Positions 62,850 to 64,000 of a DNA stretch of 64,000 nt are shown here, piece by piece. Both the position numbers and the translations under genes were made by a program. Each line of letters starts with the position of its first letter. The stretch's first letter is position 1. The stretch covers positions 11,239 to 75,238 of the forward strand of contig CAYPSZ010000275.1 in the NCBI GenBank assembly GCA_964413125.1, read 5' to 3'. The notes below the pieces were generated by a model. That model saw nothing but the letters and a program-made list of their open reading frames with translations, was not told the origin of the DNA and searched no databases. The stretch is from JAIPEI01 sp964413125 (GTDB lineage: Bacteria; Desulfobacterota; DSM-4660; Desulfatiglandales; HGW-15).

Positions 62850-63011
62850 ATGGCAGCAGGCAGGTACATAGTGTGTGAACGCCGCAAATCAAGGCCGCGT
62901 CTGCAGATCCATGTATGCCTCCAATGCAGGTGGAAGAAGGGCTGCCGCGCCCTCATGGACTTCCTGCAACCCTCGCTCTTTAAAATGCCCCGGGATACTA
63001 CTACGAGATAG
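62850..63011 (+). CDS. 53-aa four-cysteine basic protein
   Basis: A short frame from ATG 62850, directly behind GAGGAGGG, to TAG at 63009-63011. The 53 residues carry four Cys: C9, C23, C26 and C32 (C-x13-C-x2-C-x5-C) with many Arg and Lys around them, for example YIVCERRKSRPRL and HVCLQCRWKKGC. This looks like a small zinc- or cluster-binding protein. I do not know the family. The very strong ribosome site and clean stop make it likely real despite its size. Copy 2 of the 35-bp repeat begins three bases after the stop. Confidence 0.6.
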   Translation: MAAGRYIVCERRKSRPRLQIHVCLQCRWKKGCRALMDFLQPSLFKMPRDTTTR

Positions 63012-63014
63012 TGC

Positions 63015-63049
63015 CCATCCGGAAAGGCTTTTTGGGCACTGTGTAGTTT
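63015..63049. repeat. 35-bp dispersed repeat, copy 2
   Basis: This matches the reverse complement of 37336-37370 in 34 of 35 positions. Here TGCCCA (63012-63017) and TGGGCA (63033-63038) can pair around a 15-base loop, which the other copy cannot do at its far end. It separates the four-cysteine gene from the HAD gene. Confidence 0.8.
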
Positions 63050-63079
63050 ACAATCCAGAAATGAGATAGGAATTCAGCC

Positions 63080-63844
63080 TTGAAACCGATAAAAGCAGTA
63101 GGATTCGATCTGTTCAATACGCTGGTTACGGTGGACAAGAACGCTCTTAAAGAAGCAGTGGAGAGCCTTCTTCAAAGCCTCCAAAAAAGAGGCCTCGAAC
63201 CGGATCAGACCCGGTTCGTGGAAGATCATCGTATGGCCGCCCTGCGCTTCATCAGGGAGACTCGAAAGGACGGCCGTGAGACCCACAATCGTTTCTGGAT
63301 CCAGGCGGCCCTGGAGGCCCAGGGCATTCTCGTTTCCCCTGACGACCCGCGCATCCGGGAGGGGGTGGAGGCTTACTTCTCCACCTTTATGGGCCACGTC
63401 CGTATGATTCCCGGCACCATGGACATGCTTGAGGCCGTTGGAAAACGATTCCGGGTGGGACTCTTGTCCAATTTCACCCATACCCCTGCGGCCCGGGCCA
63501 TCCTAAATGCAATGGATCTGGAACCGTTTTTCGAGGTATGCGTAATCAGTGGTGAAATCGGCTATCGCAAACCCCATGCCCGGGCCTTCAAGCCACTTGT
63601 GAGCGGGCTCGGAGTTGACTCCGCCTGCATGATTTACGTTGGGGACGACCCGGAATCCGACATCACAGGAGCCCTGGAGAGCGGGCTGCAGCCGGTATGG
63701 ACCACCTATGTCCGGGACCGCGGCCTGCCCTTTGCCCAGGGATACGGTGAAGACGACACTGCCTTCCAGGGGAAAGACATCCCCCGCATAACGGACTGGG
63801 CCGACCTTATGGCCCTGCTGGACGGCAAAACCCGGCCGATCTGA
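63080..63844 (+). CDS. HAD-family hydrolase, dehalogenase-like
   Basis: A 254-aa HAD hydrolase. GFDLFNTLVTVDKN carries the nucleophile Asp (motif I, in the FDLFNTL form used by dehalogenase-like members without the second Asp), LLSNFTHTPAARAIL is motif II, EIGYRKPHARAF holds the motif III Lys, and YVGDDPESDITGAL is motif IV. Substrate is unknown and could be a phosphorylated metabolite. It starts with TTG at 63080 with AGGAA upstream. The right neighbour is on the other strand. Confidence 0.88.
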   Translation: MKPIKAVGFDLFNTLVTVDKNALKEAVESLLQSLQKRGLEPDQTRFVEDHRMAALRFIRETRKDGRETHNRFWIQAALEAQGILVSPDDPRIREGVEAYFSTFMGHVRMIPGTMDMLEAVGKRFRVGLLSNFTHTPAARAILNAMDLEPFFEVCVISGEIGYRKPHARAFKPLVSGLGVDSACMIYVGDDPESDITGALESGLQPVWTTYVRDRGLPFAQGYGEDDTAFQGKDIPRITDWADLMALLDGKTRPI

Positions 63845-63866
63845 CATCCGGCTGATCCGCGACCGA

Positions 63867-64000
63867 TTAAGCCGGCCGGCCGGCGCGACTGTCATGCTTT
63901 GAGGCTATTTCACTTCTGATTTCGTCCGGGTCCCCGAAGTAAATACAGTGTGCCGGACATACATTGTCTGCACATGCGGGCATGAGTTCATTTTCCACCC
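63867..64000 (-). CDS. C-terminal end of an iron-sulfur (ferredoxin-like) subunit
   Basis: A minus-strand frame enters from the right edge and ends with TAA at 63867-63869, giving 43 visible residues. MPACADNVCPAHCIYFGDPDE is typical of the last cluster and tail of 4Fe-4S dicluster electron-transfer subunits (PhsB/DmsB-like), with three Cys seen in C-x4-CPAHC. The rest of the gene lies outside the window, so its complex cannot be named. Confidence 0.65.
   Translation of the reverse strand, partial: VENELMPACADNVCPAHCIYFGDPDEIRSEIASKHDSRAGRPA

Noticed and set aside
1..64000. CRISPR array, tRNA, rRNA or insertion sequence
   Set aside because: No regularly spaced repeats, cloverleaf-like segments or transposase frames were seen on either strand by eye.

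Overview
The window looks like a chromosomal segment of an anaerobic deltaproteobacterium (Desulfobacterota). This is inferred from gene content and not from a marker tree: indolepyruvate:ferredoxin oxidoreductase next to an acyl-CoA ligase, a liv-type ABC transporter with a CaiB/BaiF CoA enzyme, GTP-dependent PEP carboxykinase, a SagB-like tandem nitroreductase, DUF362 and DUF72 proteins, and an iron-sulfur subunit at the right edge. The DNA is moderately GC-rich, Shine-Dalgarno sites are strong, and TTG is a common start codon. No rRNA, tRNA, CRISPR array, intact transposase or prophage gene was seen.

Region 1 (1-6.3 kb) is a loose, scarred accessory stretch. It holds a CsbD-like stress protein cut by the edge, an AsmA-like protein, a very small membrane ORF, an unrecognised 268-aa protein, an orphan Fis-type HTH piece, a PGPGW-type membrane protein, a DEAD-box helicase with a hairpin in its leader, and a stump of a RecD2 helicase. 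Part of the PGPGW/helicase region recurs at 561-667 as a deletion-fused copy, and palindromes related to GGTCATATATGACC are scattered through the first 4.1 kb.

Region 2 (6.3-23.5 kb) is metabolic: a KdnB-like iron alcohol dehydrogenase, proA, hisC, a PHP histidinol-phosphatase, an amidohydrolase, an Nfu N-domain protein, and a promoter-led operon of acyl-CoA ligase, iorA and iorB for aromatic 2-oxoacids. DedA, DUF362, TPR, DMT and J-domain proteins are interspersed.

Region 3 (23.5-40 kb) carries glnS, a long-chain acyl-CoA synthetase, a coupled TraB/SagB-like pair, a promoter-led metallo-beta-lactamase-fold protein, the livKHMGF operon ending in an alpha-methylacyl-CoA racemase-like gene, a nucleotide-sugar dehydrogenase and an AHL-lactonase-like hydrolase.

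Region 4 (40-58 kb) is mostly core: pckG with DUF72, a membrane-anchored 5'-nucleotidase-like protein, the tightly packed larC-pgpA-cinA-thpR-recA-alaS run, trxA-trxB-bamD on the other strand, radA and a class II photolyase. Region 5 (58-64 kb) has an FkbM methyltransferase, a CBS-ACT protein coupled to a two-domain M16 protease, a 53-aa four-cysteine protein, a HAD hydrolase and the tail of a ferredoxin-like subunit.

Most neighbours in operons overlap by 4 bp or sit within 20 bp of each other, and several stops overlap the next start as ATGA, TTGA or TGATG. Seven consensus-like sigma-70 promoters could be placed by eye. No clearly new multi-gene system is evident. The least explained features are the leader hairpin and its duplicate, the 35-bp dispersed repeat, the TraB/SagB pair and the 53-aa cysteine protein.
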